From NCBI GenBank assembly GCA_030539165.1, contig JAUNSO010000029.1:1-36342 (forward strand): a DNA stretch of 36,342 nt, in the 5' to 3' direction. The notes below the pieces were generated by a model that worked only from the letters and a program-made list of their open reading frames with translations, was not told the origin of the DNA and did not search any database. Below are positions 6,906 to 15,577 of this stretch, piece after piece. The DNA is from a bacterium (GTDB taxonomy: Bacteria > Bacillota > Clostridia > Lachnospirales > Lachnospiraceae). Position 1 is the first letter of the stretch. The number at the start of each line of letters is the position of its first letter. Position numbers and translations under genes: made by a program.

Positions 6906-8816
6906 ATGAAGGATGAAGCAGGAAACCTTGAAAAATTTGCAGAGACACTCGTAGAGCTGATGGGTGGTCAGGGTAACATCATCAAGCTGACGAATTGTAT
7001 GACCAGACTCCGTGTGACCATACGCGATATGGAGCAGGTAGATAAAGCTAAAATTGAAGGTACGGACGGTGTTCTGGGATATGTAGCAGTGACTGATGGA
7101 ATTCAGATCATCCTTGGACCTGGCAAAGCAAAAACAGTTGCAGATTTATGCCTGAAGCTCATGCAGGGAGCTTCGTCAGAGAGTCCCTCAGTGCAAAATC
7201 AGGGAAACGACTGGGAACAGAATAAGAAACAAATGAAGGAAGCTCATCAGAGAGGCCGTTTCAAGGAGGCAATTCGAAATATTGCAGAAATCTTTTTGCC
7301 TTTGATTCCGGCCATCATTGCCGCCGGGTTATTCGCCGGAGTCGGGAATCTGCTTCTGGCATTACAGGAGGGCGGAACGCTTCCGAGGGAGGGCATCTGG
7401 AATTCGATTCAGCTGTTATTGAATGTACTCAGCAGTGGCTTTCTGGCATATTTTGCAGTATTTACAGGAGTCAATGCTGCAAAGCAGTTTCATGCAACAG
7501 AGGTACTGGGCGGAATGATTGGGGCAATCTCCATCAGTGCAGGCATTGTTGACTTCTCTCAATCTCTGGGACTATATAATAACGAAGTGCCGCTTAATTC
7601 CATCTTGACAGCGGGTAAGGGCGGTGTGATTGGCGTGATCATTGGTGTCTGGATTCTCGCCAGAGTGGAACAATGGTTTCGTAAGAGGATTCCCGATACA
7701 CTTTCCCTGATTTTTGTTCCTTTCCTGACCTTGTTAGTGGCAGGAAGTTTATTTGTCATTGTCATTATGCCTTTAGCAGGGCTGCTGTCTGATGGGCTTC
7801 TAAAGTTTCTGAATCTGTTTATAGGATCTTCAAATCCTGTTATCAGTATCATTAGCGGCTACATTCTTGCGGCTCTTTTTCTGCCGATGGTTCTGTTCGG
7901 ACTCCATCATGGTCTGATTCCCATTTATTCTGTTCAGCTGCAGTCCATGGGCGGAATCTCATTGTTCCCGGTATTGACCATGGCCGGAGCAGGACAGGTC
8001 GGAGCAGCGATTGCTTTGCTCATTCTGGCCAAGAAGGTTAGAAATCAGACAATGGTGAAGACCATTCGGGGTGCATTGCCGGCAGGAATATTGGGCGTCG
8101 GAGAACCACTGATTTATGGAGTTACGCTTCCTCTGTTTAAACCGTTCATTACTGCTGGACTCGGAGCTGGTTTCGGAGGGGCTTATGTCATGATGACCCA
8201 TGTAATGTCTGTGGCATGGGAACCATCAGGTGTCCTGGGTGTGATTGTGATGCAGCCGGCCAGTATGCTGAATTATCTGATTGGATTAGTATTAGCGGTG
8301 ATTGGAGGCTTTGTGATTACATTTCTCGTCATGAGAGAACGGGATGTGGCAGAGGGCATACTGACGACGCCGCTACAGGGCAGAGTACAAAGTCTTGAAA
8401 GTATGCAAGATGGAGTGTTTTCTGAGAAGATTCTGGGCGATGGGATCGCAATTGAACCCAGTGTGGGAGAAGTGTATGCACCTGCGGATGGAGTCATTGC
8501 GTTAGTCATGGATACGAAGCATGCGATTGCAATGAAGAGTAAGAGTGGTACAGACATTATGATTCATGTCGGACTTGATACCGTCAAGCTTGCAGGCAAG
8601 CCTTTTGAGGTCTATGTGAAGGCAGGAGATTCGGTGAAGCGTGGACAGCTTCTGATGAAATTTGATATGGAGATGATCAGAGCAGCAGGCTGCAAAATGA
8701 TTACGCCTGTTATCATAACAAACGCGGCTGAATATGAGATACAGGAGTTAGTCAATATGGAACAGGATGTGAAGAAGGGGAAGGATATTTTGAAGCTGAC
8801 ACATAAAGAGGCTTAA
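6906..8816 (+). CDS. murP: PTS EIIBCA permease, MurNAc (MurP) type
   Basis: 636 residues in the order IIB-IIC-IIA. It takes up a sugar across the membrane while phosphorylating it. IIB: the phosphocysteine is C31 in KLTNCMTRLRV, followed by EGTDGVLG and IILGPGKA, close to what I recall of E. coli MurP. IIC: about ten membrane segments (~130-470) with the conserved GVGEPLIYGVTLPL. IIA of the glucose type at the C-terminus (~500-636) with phosphohistidine H554 in IMIHVGLDTVKL. Fusion of IIA is unlike E. coli and B. subtilis MurP, which borrow a separate IIA. Start: ATG 6906 after AAGGAGGGG; an earlier GTG (6888) lies on the ribosome site. MurNAc as substrate is inferred from IIB sequence and from murQ in the same operon; another amino sugar or glucoside is possible. 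Confidence 0.75.
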   Translation: MKDEAGNLEKFAETLVELMGGQGNIIKLTNCMTRLRVTIRDMEQVDKAKIEGTDGVLGYVAVTDGIQIILGPGKAKTVADLCLKLMQGASSESPSVQNQGNDWEQNKKQMKEAHQRGRFKEAIRNIAEIFLPLIPAIIAAGLFAGVGNLLLALQEGGTLPREGIWNSIQLLLNVLSSGFLAYFAVFTGVNAAKQFHATEVLGGMIGAISISAGIVDFSQSLGLYNNEVPLNSILTAGKGGVIGVIIGVWILARVEQWFRKRIPDTLSLIFVPFLTLLVAGSLFVIVIMPLAGLLSDGLLKFLNLFIGSSNPVISIISGYILAALFLPMVLFGLHHGLIPIYSVQLQSMGGISLFPVLTMAGAGQVGAAIALLILAKKVRNQTMVKTIRGALPAGILGVGEPLIYGVTLPLFKPFITAGLGAGFGGAYVMMTHVMSVAWEPSGVLGVIVMQPASMLNYLIGLVLAVIGGFVITFLVMRERDVAEGILTTPLQGRVQSLESMQDGVFSEKILGDGIAIEPSVGEVYAPADGVIALVMDTKHAIAMKSKSGTDIMIHVGLDTVKLAGKPFEVYVKAGDSVKRGQLLMKFDMEMIRAAGCKMITPVIITNAAEYEIQELVNMEQDVKKGKDILKLTHKEA

Positions 8817-8831
8817 GGGGGTGTCTGTAAA

Positions 8832-9803
8832 GTGGCAAATCATAATGAACTGACAATCTATGAGTTCTCAGAGTGTGATACGGATGAGCTGATTGCAGTA
8901 TGGAACGAATCACTTAAGAGGGATTTGATCTGTCAGGACATCTTCGAGCGTAAGGTACTAAAGGATGATAACAGGGAGTATGCTCTGATTCTTACGGCAA
9001 AAGAGTGTACGATAACAGGTGTCCGGATTGCAGGCTTTCTCATAGCGGTTCATCGTCTGGTTCCTTATCAGCAAAGAGGTCTGGAGCCTGAGAATGGATG
9101 GATTACGGCAATGGGTGTACTTCCGGAATATCGCGGCAGGGGCATTGGCACTAAGCTTCTGACGGAAGCAGAGAAGCGGCTTAGGGAACGCGGCACTACC
9201 AATATCATACTGGGGTCTTACAGTCCGAACTATTTTATGCCGGGTGTTGATATTATGGCATATCCGGAGGCAGTACAGTTATTCGAAAGACACGGATATA
9301 TCAGAGAAAACCGCGGACAATCCATGTATCGCACGTTATTTGACTATGAGATACCGGAGCACATTCTGCAGAAGCAGACAGAAGCAGAGCATGCAGGATA
9401 TGTTTTCGGTTCCTATGAGGAGGCATATCAGACAAGGTTCATAGCATTTATGGAGAAGAATTTCTCACCGGGCTGGCTATACAACGCAAGGAAGCTGATC
9501 GGGGAAGGGCATGCAGAGAGTCATATCAGAATCTGTATTGCTCCGGACGGACAGGTATGTGGCTACTGTCAGCGTGGAATGGACGGTAATGAGTCACGCT
9601 TCGGTCCGTTTGGCGTAGCCGGGGAGTGCCGTAATCGTGCAATCGGCAGCATTTTATTTGCCCATATGCTTAAGGACATGGCGTGCAGAGGCATTTATCT
9701 GGTCTACTTTATGACGACAGATGAAGCCGGAGCAAGGTTCTATACAAGACATGGACTGCAGGTATTTCGGGAATTCTATCATTATCGGAAGACATTTTCA
9801 TAG
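8832..9803 (+). CDS. Double GNAT-domain acetyltransferase
   Basis: 323 residues with two GNAT folds. The N-terminal domain carries a canonical acetyl-CoA motif, ITAMGVLPEYRGRGIGTKLL (~94-113). The C-terminal one is similar but changed (FGVAGECRNRAIGSILF, ~258-274), followed by the usual ARFYTRHGL. So one domain probably binds acetyl-CoA and the other may be structural. The GTG start at 8832 has AAGGGGGTG 8 nt upstream. It is 15 nt after the permease gene and 15 nt before murQ, so it belongs to the same operon. An amino sugar, muropeptide fragment or other cell-wall compound is a plausible acceptor, but nothing in the sequence shows which. Confidence 0.75.
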   Translation: MANHNELTIYEFSECDTDELIAVWNESLKRDLICQDIFERKVLKDDNREYALILTAKECTITGVRIAGFLIAVHRLVPYQQRGLEPENGWITAMGVLPEYRGRGIGTKLLTEAEKRLRERGTTNIILGSYSPNYFMPGVDIMAYPEAVQLFERHGYIRENRGQSMYRTLFDYEIPEHILQKQTEAEHAGYVFGSYEEAYQTRFIAFMEKNFSPGWLYNARKLIGEGHAESHIRICIAPDGQVCGYCQRGMDGNESRFGPFGVAGECRNRAIGSILFAHMLKDMACRGIYLVYFMTTDEAGARFYTRHGLQVFREFYHYRKTFS

Positions 9804-9818
9804 AATGGAGTGAGAGCA

Positions 9819-10556
9819 ATGAAACAGCTTGATGAATTGACGACAGAGCAGCGCAATCCGAGAACGGTTAACATTGATCGGGTATCTACATTCGAGATGA
9901 TGCAGATGTTCAACCGTGAGAATGAAGAGGTTGCAAGAGCAATTGAACCAGAGCTTACACATATTGCAGAAGCAGTAGACTGCATCACAGCCCATATGAA
10001 GCAGGGTGGAAGACTGTTCTATATAGGGGCAGGAACGAGCGGTCGGCTTGGAATTCTGGATGCGTCAGAGTGTCCGCCGACTTATTCCGTAGCACCGGAT
10101 CGCGTAATCGGTCTGATTGCAGGTGGAGAAGCAGCAATCCGAAATGCGGTGGAGAACGCAGAAGACAGCCTGATGCTCGCAGAGGAACAGCTGAAGGAAT
10201 ATAGACTGTGTGAGAAGGATGTTGTCTGTGGTATTACGGCAAGCGGGAGAACACCCTATGTGATTGGCGGATTGAAATATGCACGGAGCGTACAGGCCGC
10301 CACAATCTGTATTACGAATAATCAAGACAGTGAGACAGGCAGGTACAGTGACATTGCAATCGAGGCCGTAGCGGGACCGGAGCCTGTGACAGGCTCGACC
10401 CGTATGAAGGCGGGCTCTGCGCAGAAGATGATATTGAATATGCTTTCAACCGGTACGATGATTCAACAGGGCAGGACAGATGGAAATCTGATGACACACC
10501 TGCAGGTCACCAATGAGAAGCTGGCAGCAAGGATGAAGCGGATGAATCTGCAATAA
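9819..10556 (+). CDS. murQ: N-acetylmuramic acid 6-phosphate etherase, C-terminally short
   Basis: MurQ cleaves the lactyl ether of MurNAc-6-phosphate to GlcNAc-6-phosphate and D-lactate. The SIS fold is clear: GAGTSGRLGILDASECPPTY, GLIAGGEAAIRNAVENAEDS, ASGRTPYVIGGL and the signature GPEPVTGSTRMKAGSAQK. Both catalytic Glu residues of the family (in SECPPT and VENAEDS) are present. The protein is only 245 residues, whereas MurQ proteins are normally ~295-305. Homology runs to NLMTHLQVTNEKL and then ends after ten more residues, so the C-terminal helical subdomain of about 50 residues is missing, and nothing resembling it follows. Start ATG 9819 after GGAG; a GTG at 9810 is less likely. It may be partly active, dimer-impaired, or a natural short form. 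Confidence 0.85.
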   Translation: MKQLDELTTEQRNPRTVNIDRVSTFEMMQMFNRENEEVARAIEPELTHIAEAVDCITAHMKQGGRLFYIGAGTSGRLGILDASECPPTYSVAPDRVIGLIAGGEAAIRNAVENAEDSLMLAEEQLKEYRLCEKDVVCGITASGRTPYVIGGLKYARSVQAATICITNNQDSETGRYSDIAIEAVAGPEPVTGSTRMKAGSAQKMILNMLSTGTMIQQGRTDGNLMTHLQVTNEKLAARMKRMNLQ

Positions 10557-10567
10557 GTCTTCCTGCA

Positions 10568-10608
10568 ACCTTGCAAAATTGTAAGTCTGTCCTATGATTT
10601 TGTAAGGT
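10568..10608 (+). other. Inverted repeat downstream of murQ
   Basis: ACCTTGCAAAAT (10568-10579) pairs with ATTTTGTAAGGT (10597-10608) over 12 bp with one G-U pair and a 17-nt loop. No T-run follows, so it is an imperfect terminator candidate or a protein-binding site. It lies just upstream of the uppP promoter. Confidence 0.5.
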
Positions 10609-10615
10609 GAAACAA

Positions 10616-10644
10616 TTGTAAATACTGCCTCAATCGAATATAAT
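10616..10644 (+). promoter_or_regulatory. Sigma-A type promoter for uppP
   Basis: TTGTAA (10616-10621), a 17-nt spacer and TATAAT (10639-10644). The start of transcription would be about 40 nt before the uppP ATG. It separates uppP and the following lipoprotein gene from the MurNAc operon. Confidence 0.8.
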
Positions 10645-10688
10645 AATGCAGGAACACAAAATGAATGGAAAATGAGAGGTTGGTAATT

Positions 10689-11510
10689 ATGATTGAATAC
10701 TTGAAGGCTTTATTATTTGGTATTGTTGAGGGCATTACAGAATGGCTCCCAATCAGCAGTACCGGACATTTGATTTTATTAAACGAATTTGTGACACTGG
10801 ATGTCAGTGATGCTTTTTTTGATATGTTCGAGGTTGTGATTCAGCTTGGAGCCATCATGGCAGTCGTGATTTTGTACTGGAGTAAGCTGTGGCCGTTTGC
10901 CAAGGGCGAGAAGTATTTCATTAAGAAGGACACATTCTCCATGTGGTTCAAGATTGCTGTGGCATGCATTCCGGCAGTGATTGTGAAGCTTCTGCTCGGA
11001 GATTTTATCAAAGAGAATTTCTATCGTTACGAGGTGATTGCCGGTGCGCTGATTGTATTTGGTGTGGCATTCATTATCATAGAGAACAGAAATCAGAAGC
11101 TTAGTCCGAAGGTGAATTCCATTGCAGATATTACATATCGTTCTGCTTTTATCATTGGCTTATTTCAGGTACTTGCCGCCGTATTTCCGGGAACAAGCAG
11201 ATCCGGGGCTACGATTCTTGGTGGAATACTGATTGGCATCGCCAGACCGATAGCCGCAGAGTTTACATTTTTCCTTGGCGTTCCGGTCATGTTTGGCGCG
11301 GGTCTGATGGAGATGGTTGATTTCGGCTTTCATTACTCTACACAGGAGATCATCATTCTGTTGATTGGCATGATTGTTTCCTTTGTTGTTTCACTGGCAG
11401 TTATCAAATTCCTGATGGGTTACATTAAGAAGCATGACTTTAAGGTATTCGGCTGGTACAGAATTGTCCTGGGTGTTTTGGTCTTGCTGTATTTTTCATT
11501 TTTGGCGTGA
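10689..11510 (+). CDS. uppP: Undecaprenyl-diphosphatase UppP (BacA)
   Basis: 273 residues, normal for the family. This membrane enzyme removes a phosphate from undecaprenyl pyrophosphate, recycling the lipid carrier of peptidoglycan synthesis, and often gives bacitracin resistance. Both signature motifs are present: EGITEWLPISSTGHLIL near the N-terminus and FPGTSRSGATILGG at ~175, with 7-8 hydrophobic segments. ATG 10689 has GAGAGG 9 nt upstream; the in-frame ATG at 10665 lacks a ribosome site. It follows a MurNAc recycling operon and has its own promoter. The DUF3089 gene 40 nt downstream is likely co-transcribed. Confidence 0.95.
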   Translation: MIEYLKALLFGIVEGITEWLPISSTGHLILLNEFVTLDVSDAFFDMFEVVIQLGAIMAVVILYWSKLWPFAKGEKYFIKKDTFSMWFKIAVACIPAVIVKLLLGDFIKENFYRYEVIAGALIVFGVAFIIIENRNQKLSPKVNSIADITYRSAFIIGLFQVLAAVFPGTSRSGATILGGILIGIARPIAAEFTFFLGVPVMFGAGLMEMVDFGFHYSTQEIIILLIGMIVSFVVSLAVIKFLMGYIKKHDFKVFGWYRIVLGVLVLLYFSFLA

Positions 11511-11550
11511 ATGAATCAATAAAAAGAGACAGAAGAAGAGAGGGATTTTC

Positions 11551-12600
11551 ATGTTACGTAAGGTAAAAAGAAGTTTATTAATCGTTTTGCTGATGGCAAG
11601 TGCAGTATTTCTGATGTCATGTAAGACAAAGAATGCAGTTGATTACGGGGACTCTGCTAACTGGGCATATCTGCCCGGAACGCAAACGGAGAGTCAGGCT
11701 GTTGCCGTTACGGATGCTTCCGTAGAGGAAACAGAGGGTGCTGAAGCAGATGACCGGGAGGCTGACTGCTTTCTCATCTGTCCGACGGTGTACTTCGGAG
11801 ATGAGACACATCATAACATGGAAATGACCGATGAAGAAACCAAGGCTAATTTTCTTGGCGCACTGAATATGGAACGGGGTATCTATGATGGTGTCTGCAA
11901 TATGTATGCACCTTATTACCGGCAGGCATCACTGTCTGCCTATAAACTGACGGCGGAAGAACGTGAGCCGTATATGGAATCTGCATATCAGGATATCAGA
12001 GCCGCATTTGAGTATTATATGAAGCATGAGAATAACGGCAGACCCATTGTGCTTGCCGGCTTCTCACAGGGCGCAGATATGGTGCTGCGGCTGTTAAAGG
12101 AATACTTTGATGACGACAGCTATCAGAACAGGCTTGTAGCAGCGTATGTCATTGGAGCGGCGGTGACAGAGGAAGACTTAAAGAACTATCCGCAGCTGAA
12201 GATGGCACAGACAGAGACTGATACAGGCTGTATCATCTCTTTCAACAGTGAGGCACCGGAAGTAAACTACTCGGTACTCGTGCCGGATACGACACTTGGA
12301 ATCAATCCGCTGAACTGGATGACAGACTCTACAGAAGCAGATGCGTCACTCAACAAGGGAGCATGCTTCACAGATTATACCGGCAACATCAAGGAAGAGA
12401 TACCTGCATTATGCGGTGCATATCTGGATGAGAAGCGCGGTACACTTAAAATCACAGGTGTTACACCGGAAGAGTATCCGCCGGTACTAGATATTTTTGA
12501 GAGCGGTATCTACCATTTATATGATTATCAGTTCTTCTACCGTAATCTGCAGGAGAATGTAGCAGTGCGAATGACACAGTTTCTGGAAAACAGTCATTAA
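11551..12600 (+). CDS. DUF3089 lipoprotein, alpha/beta-hydrolase-like
   Basis: 349 residues. Signal sequence with lipobox LMSC (Cys24), so it should be anchored on the outer face of the membrane. The remainder fits DUF3089: ADCFLICPTVYFG, MYAPYYRQAS, and a nucleophile elbow GFSQG with Ser172, followed by VAAYVIGAAV and SFNSEAP. These features suggest a serine hydrolase or esterase; the substrate is unknown. It shares the uppP transcript by position. AGAGAGGG lies about 8 nt before the ATG. The 117-nt gap after it is very AT-rich and has no clear terminator. Confidence 0.8.
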   Translation: MLRKVKRSLLIVLLMASAVFLMSCKTKNAVDYGDSANWAYLPGTQTESQAVAVTDASVEETEGAEADDREADCFLICPTVYFGDETHHNMEMTDEETKANFLGALNMERGIYDGVCNMYAPYYRQASLSAYKLTAEEREPYMESAYQDIRAAFEYYMKHENNGRPIVLAGFSQGADMVLRLLKEYFDDDSYQNRLVAAYVIGAAVTEEDLKNYPQLKMAQTETDTGCIISFNSEAPEVNYSVLVPDTTLGINPLNWMTDSTEADASLNKGACFTDYTGNIKEEIPALCGAYLDEKRGTLKITGVTPEEYPPVLDIFESGIYHLYDYQFFYRNLQENVAVRMTQFLENSH

Positions 12601-12645
12601 TTATGAATATTTTGTGAAATTATTAAATTTTTATTACATATAGGT

Positions 12646-12674
12646 TTGTAAAAGTGCTGAAAATATGATAAACT
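12646..12674 (+). promoter_or_regulatory. Possible promoter for zinc-ribbon gene
   Basis: TTGTAA (12646-12651), a 17-nt spacer and TAAACT (12669-12674). The -10 is only a 4/6 match, so this is a moderate candidate. Confidence 0.45.
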
Positions 12675-12717
12675 GATATAGTTTTGGACGTATTCTATAT
12701 CAGAAAGTTGGATAACG

Positions 12718-14040
12718 ATGCAATGTAAGAACTGTGGAGGGGAATTACCTGCAGGAACCGACAGGTGCTATTACTGTGGGCTGCAACTACATCGAAGAAA
12801 ATTAACAAAGGAAGAGAAGGCAATCAGGCAGAGAATGAGAAATCGGCAGGTAAGAAGGGCGAAGGTTCTGCTCGTCGCAGGAGCTGGCGTGCTGTGTCTC
12901 ATAGTGGCTGCATTGATTTATTTTAATGCCTTTTTTTCGTATGCAACAATCGATATGAAGGATTGCGTGACGGTACAGTATTCAGGCTATCATTCTAACG
13001 GAAGTGTAGCAGTGATCCTGAATCAGGATAAGATCAAGAAAATACTGGACAATGCGTACAGCAGATACCTTGTGGTTCCTGTGCATTTTCAAGAGCATGA
13101 TCAGGCAGAGTATGAGTCGTTATATGACAGCATAGCATGTGTGGTAGATAAAACCGAGAATTTACAGAATGGGGATGAAATCACCATTTCCTTTAATTAT
13201 GATAAAGAGCTTGCAGATAAACTGAAGGTGGAGTGTCTGGCAAAGGATCAGAAAATGGTCATAGAAAACCTGCCGGAGGCTCAGGTTGTCAGTCAGGATG
13301 ATCTGTTTGACATGATTGAGGTAAAGATGACCGGTGCATCTCCGGAAATTGCTGTAGAGATCGTGAAGAATACACAGGATTCGTTTTTGCAGTCAGTATT
13401 ATTCTCTGTAGAACCCAGCAAGCTGTATTATAAAGAGGGCGACGCCATTACGGTCAAGGCTTCATGGGATGAAGCAGCGGCAGTGAAGGCCAATATTAAA
13501 ATCGATGCAGATCCGGCAAACTGCAGCAAGACCTATAACATAGAAGGCTTTGATCAGTATCTGTCTGCAGCAGATCAGATTCCGGATGAAATGATCGAAG
13601 AAGCCAATGCTGCGGGAAAGGCGATCTTTAAGGAAGCAAATGCAAATGAGTACGGACAGCGTGTCTTTACCGAGGCAGGAATCGTCGTAGACTGGACAGG
13701 TGGTAAGACCAGCTTTGTATGGTCGAATCCGGTATTGATTTCAGTATATTTTAAGTCTATCAAGGATGAGGTTGTCGGTACACAGGGACTGGATTATAAT
13801 GATCTGGATTTCATCTATTATGTGACATTATCTCAGGGAGACGGTAAGAGCTGTAAGGCAGAGGTTGCAGTGCGTGTGGATAACCTTCTGAAAAAGGCAG
13901 ACGGAACCTATGAAATGGATCTGGATAATGTGGAGATCGTTTCTGCATCCTATAATAACAGGAGCATTGTCCAGAACATCATAACGAAATACGAAGATAA
14001 TTATAATATAGAAAAGATGGAGCATACAGAGTACTATTAA
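12718..14040 (+). CDS. Zinc-ribbon single-pass membrane protein, unknown function
   Basis: 440 residues. The N-terminus is a zinc ribbon (C3, C6, C17, C20; CxxC-x10-CxxC), then a basic segment (~25-48), one membrane helix (~49-70) and a ~370-residue extracellular part. The zinc ribbon is therefore cytoplasmic. The outer part (YSGYHSNGSVAVIL..., GDEITISFNYDKELAD...) looks like a chain of beta-sandwich modules. This domain layout recurs in Clostridia as hypothetical proteins. I cannot assign a function. The ribosome site is weak (GAAAGTTGG region), so the start is judged by the CxxC motif beginning at residue 3. It is 54 nt from the next gene. Confidence 0.7.
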   Translation: MQCKNCGGELPAGTDRCYYCGLQLHRRKLTKEEKAIRQRMRNRQVRRAKVLLVAGAGVLCLIVAALIYFNAFFSYATIDMKDCVTVQYSGYHSNGSVAVILNQDKIKKILDNAYSRYLVVPVHFQEHDQAEYESLYDSIACVVDKTENLQNGDEITISFNYDKELADKLKVECLAKDQKMVIENLPEAQVVSQDDLFDMIEVKMTGASPEIAVEIVKNTQDSFLQSVLFSVEPSKLYYKEGDAITVKASWDEAAAVKANIKIDADPANCSKTYNIEGFDQYLSAADQIPDEMIEEANAAGKAIFKEANANEYGQRVFTEAGIVVDWTGGKTSFVWSNPVLISVYFKSIKDEVVGTQGLDYNDLDFIYYVTLSQGDGKSCKAEVAVRVDNLLKKADGTYEMDLDNVEIVSASYNNRSIVQNIITKYEDNYNIEKMEHTEYY

Positions 14041-14094
14041 ATACAAATCGGGAGTTATATATAATCATCAATCAACAGAGGGGAATCTAATAAC

Positions 14095-14994
14095 ATGTGG
14101 TTTTTATTTGCACTACTGACGGCACTATGCTGGGGAACAGCAGATCTGTTTTACAAAAAGGGCTCCGAGGAATCTGATCCCATGTCTCATATCCAGATCA
14201 CGATCATGGTCGGACTTGTCATGGGTGTTCATGCAATCGGACTGATGATTTTCACAGGAGCATCCTTTCAACCCTATGATATGCTGAAATATCTGCCGGT
14301 ATCGGCGATGTATATCATCTCTATGATGATTGGCTACTTTGGACTTCGATACATTGAGCTGTCAATCGCATCACCGATACAGAATACGTCAGGAGCCCTG
14401 ACATCTGTACTTTGCTTTATTTTCTTTGCACAGGCACTCAGCGGTATGACGATTACAGGTATGGTGATTGTCACGATAGGTGTCGTTGCACTGGCGGTGA
14501 TCGAATCCAAGGAGGAACGCCGTGTCAGACTGCCGTTGTATCCGGAAAAGTATAAGAAGGGTGTTCTGGTATTGATTTTTCCGTTGCTGTACTGCGTATT
14601 CGATGCATTGGGCACATTTCTCGATGCCGTGTATCTTGATGAACTGGAACTCATTGGAGAGACAGAGGCATTATTGGCCTATGAATTTACGTTTTTATTT
14701 GTATCGATCCTATTATTGATCTATATGACCTGCATCAAAAAGCAGCATTTTTATATACATAAACAGGGAAACCGTACGCTTGCTGCTCTGATGGAAACAG
14801 CAGGACAGTTTTTCTATGTATATGCCATGTCGGGCAAGGCAGTCGTTGCAGCACCGCTGATTGCTACCTACAGTATCTTTTCAGTCATTTTGCTTCGTAT
14901 TTTCTGCAAAGAGAAGTTGACAGCCATCAAGTATGTTATGATTGGCATCGTATTAGTGGGAATTGCCGTACTGGGATTAGCAGAAGCAGCGTAG
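14095..14994 (+). CDS. EamA/DMT-family transporter
   Basis: 299 residues, about ten membrane helices in two repeated halves (TALCWGTADLFYKKG at the start of the first, MIGIVLVGIAVLGL closing the second), typical of the drug/metabolite transporter superfamily. Members export or import small metabolites such as amino acids and sugars; the substrate cannot be told from sequence. GAGGGG is about 11 nt before the ATG, a long spacing. A strong bidirectional terminator follows. Confidence 0.8.
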   Translation: MWFLFALLTALCWGTADLFYKKGSEESDPMSHIQITIMVGLVMGVHAIGLMIFTGASFQPYDMLKYLPVSAMYIISMMIGYFGLRYIELSIASPIQNTSGALTSVLCFIFFAQALSGMTITGMVIVTIGVVALAVIESKEERRVRLPLYPEKYKKGVLVLIFPLLYCVFDALGTFLDAVYLDELELIGETEALLAYEFTFLFVSILLLIYMTCIKKQHFYIHKQGNRTLAALMETAGQFFYVYAMSGKAVVAAPLIATYSIFSVILLRIFCKEKLTAIKYVMIGIVLVGIAVLGLAEAA

Positions 14995-15021
14995 GGAATC
15001 AATACAAAGGTAAATGAGCAC

Positions 15022-15054
15022 AAAAAAGACAGAACTTAACGTTCTGTCTTTTTT
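15022..15054. terminator. Bidirectional terminator between EamA gene and cspA
   Basis: A 14-bp perfect stem (15022-15035 AAAAAAGACAGAAC with 15041-15054 GTTCTGTCTTTTTT) and a 5-nt loop. With A-tracts on one side and T-tracts on the other it works for both converging genes. Confidence 0.9.
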
Positions 15055-15074
15055 TGTGTGTTCAGGTTAACTGA

Positions 15075-15284
15075 CTATGCTACACAGACATTAACTGCCT
15101 TTAATTTTCTGGAATCCTTGGGATCCTGCTCTGTCTCAAATGTAACCTTCTGTCCTTCATCAAGAGTCTTGAAACCATCTGACATAATTGCTGAGAAATG
15201 TACAAATACATCGTCTCCGCCTTCATCGTTTGTCAAAAATCCAAATCCCTTTTGTGAGTTAAACCACTTTACTGTACCATTCAT
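15075..15284 (-). CDS. Cold-shock protein (CspA family)
   Basis: 69 residues, a single cold-shock OB-fold: [18 protein letters not shown] (RNP-1 KGFGF) and DVFVHFSAI (RNP-2). It binds single-stranded RNA and DNA and acts as an RNA chaperone. The ribosome site GGAGGTG lies 5 nt before the ATG on the minus strand. The promoter at 15350-15377 would give a leader of about 60 nt, shorter than in E. coli cspA. It is divergent from galE, and no partner gene is visible. Confidence 0.95.
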   Translation of the reverse strand: MNGTVKWFNSQKGFGFLTNDEGGDDVFVHFSAIMSDGFKTLDEGQKVTFETEQDPKDSRKLKAVNVCVA

Positions 15285-15349
15285 ATTGGCACCTCCATTT
15301 TAGTCGTACACGAACTATTTCGTCATACATATTTGTATCAAATTATGAA

Positions 15350-15377
15350 AGTATAAAAAAAGACCCAATCGTGTAAA
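15350..15377 (-). promoter_or_regulatory. Promoter for cold-shock gene
   Basis: On the minus strand: TTTACA (plus strand 15372-15377), a 16-nt spacer and TATACT (15350-15355). Beyond it, up to the galE promoter (about 15380-15500), the divergent intergenic region is AT-rich and I see no gene in it. Confidence 0.65.
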
Positions 15378-15499
15378 TCATCAAACATGACTTACAAACT
15401 TAGGTCAGATTTAAAATTCATCTTGATTACTTTGCAAGCATAACACACTATTATGAATAAGTAAAGAACTATTTTTAGTAAACAATCACGCTTCATTAC

Positions 15500-15528
15500 T
15501 TGCACGGATGCATGGATTGGGGTAAAAT
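15500..15528 (+). promoter_or_regulatory. Promoter for galE
   Basis: TTGCAC (15500-15505), a 17-nt spacer and TAAAAT (15523-15528), about 50 nt before the galE ATG. Confidence 0.75.
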
Positions 15529-15577
15529 ACTTCGTAGAACATGAGAAATAAGTGCATTTGGCATAGGAGGACGAGAA

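Noticed and set aside
15058..15303. Plus-strand frame of 81 codons over the cold-shock gene
   Set aside because: It is the antisense of cspA, starts next to the terminator and has no ribosome site or known domain.
15380..15500. Small gene or RNA in the cspA-galE divergent region
   Set aside because: AT-rich sequence with no ribosome site, convincing hairpin or conserved-looking frame; the 76-codon minus-strand frame at 15392-15622 overlaps galE and resembles nothing.
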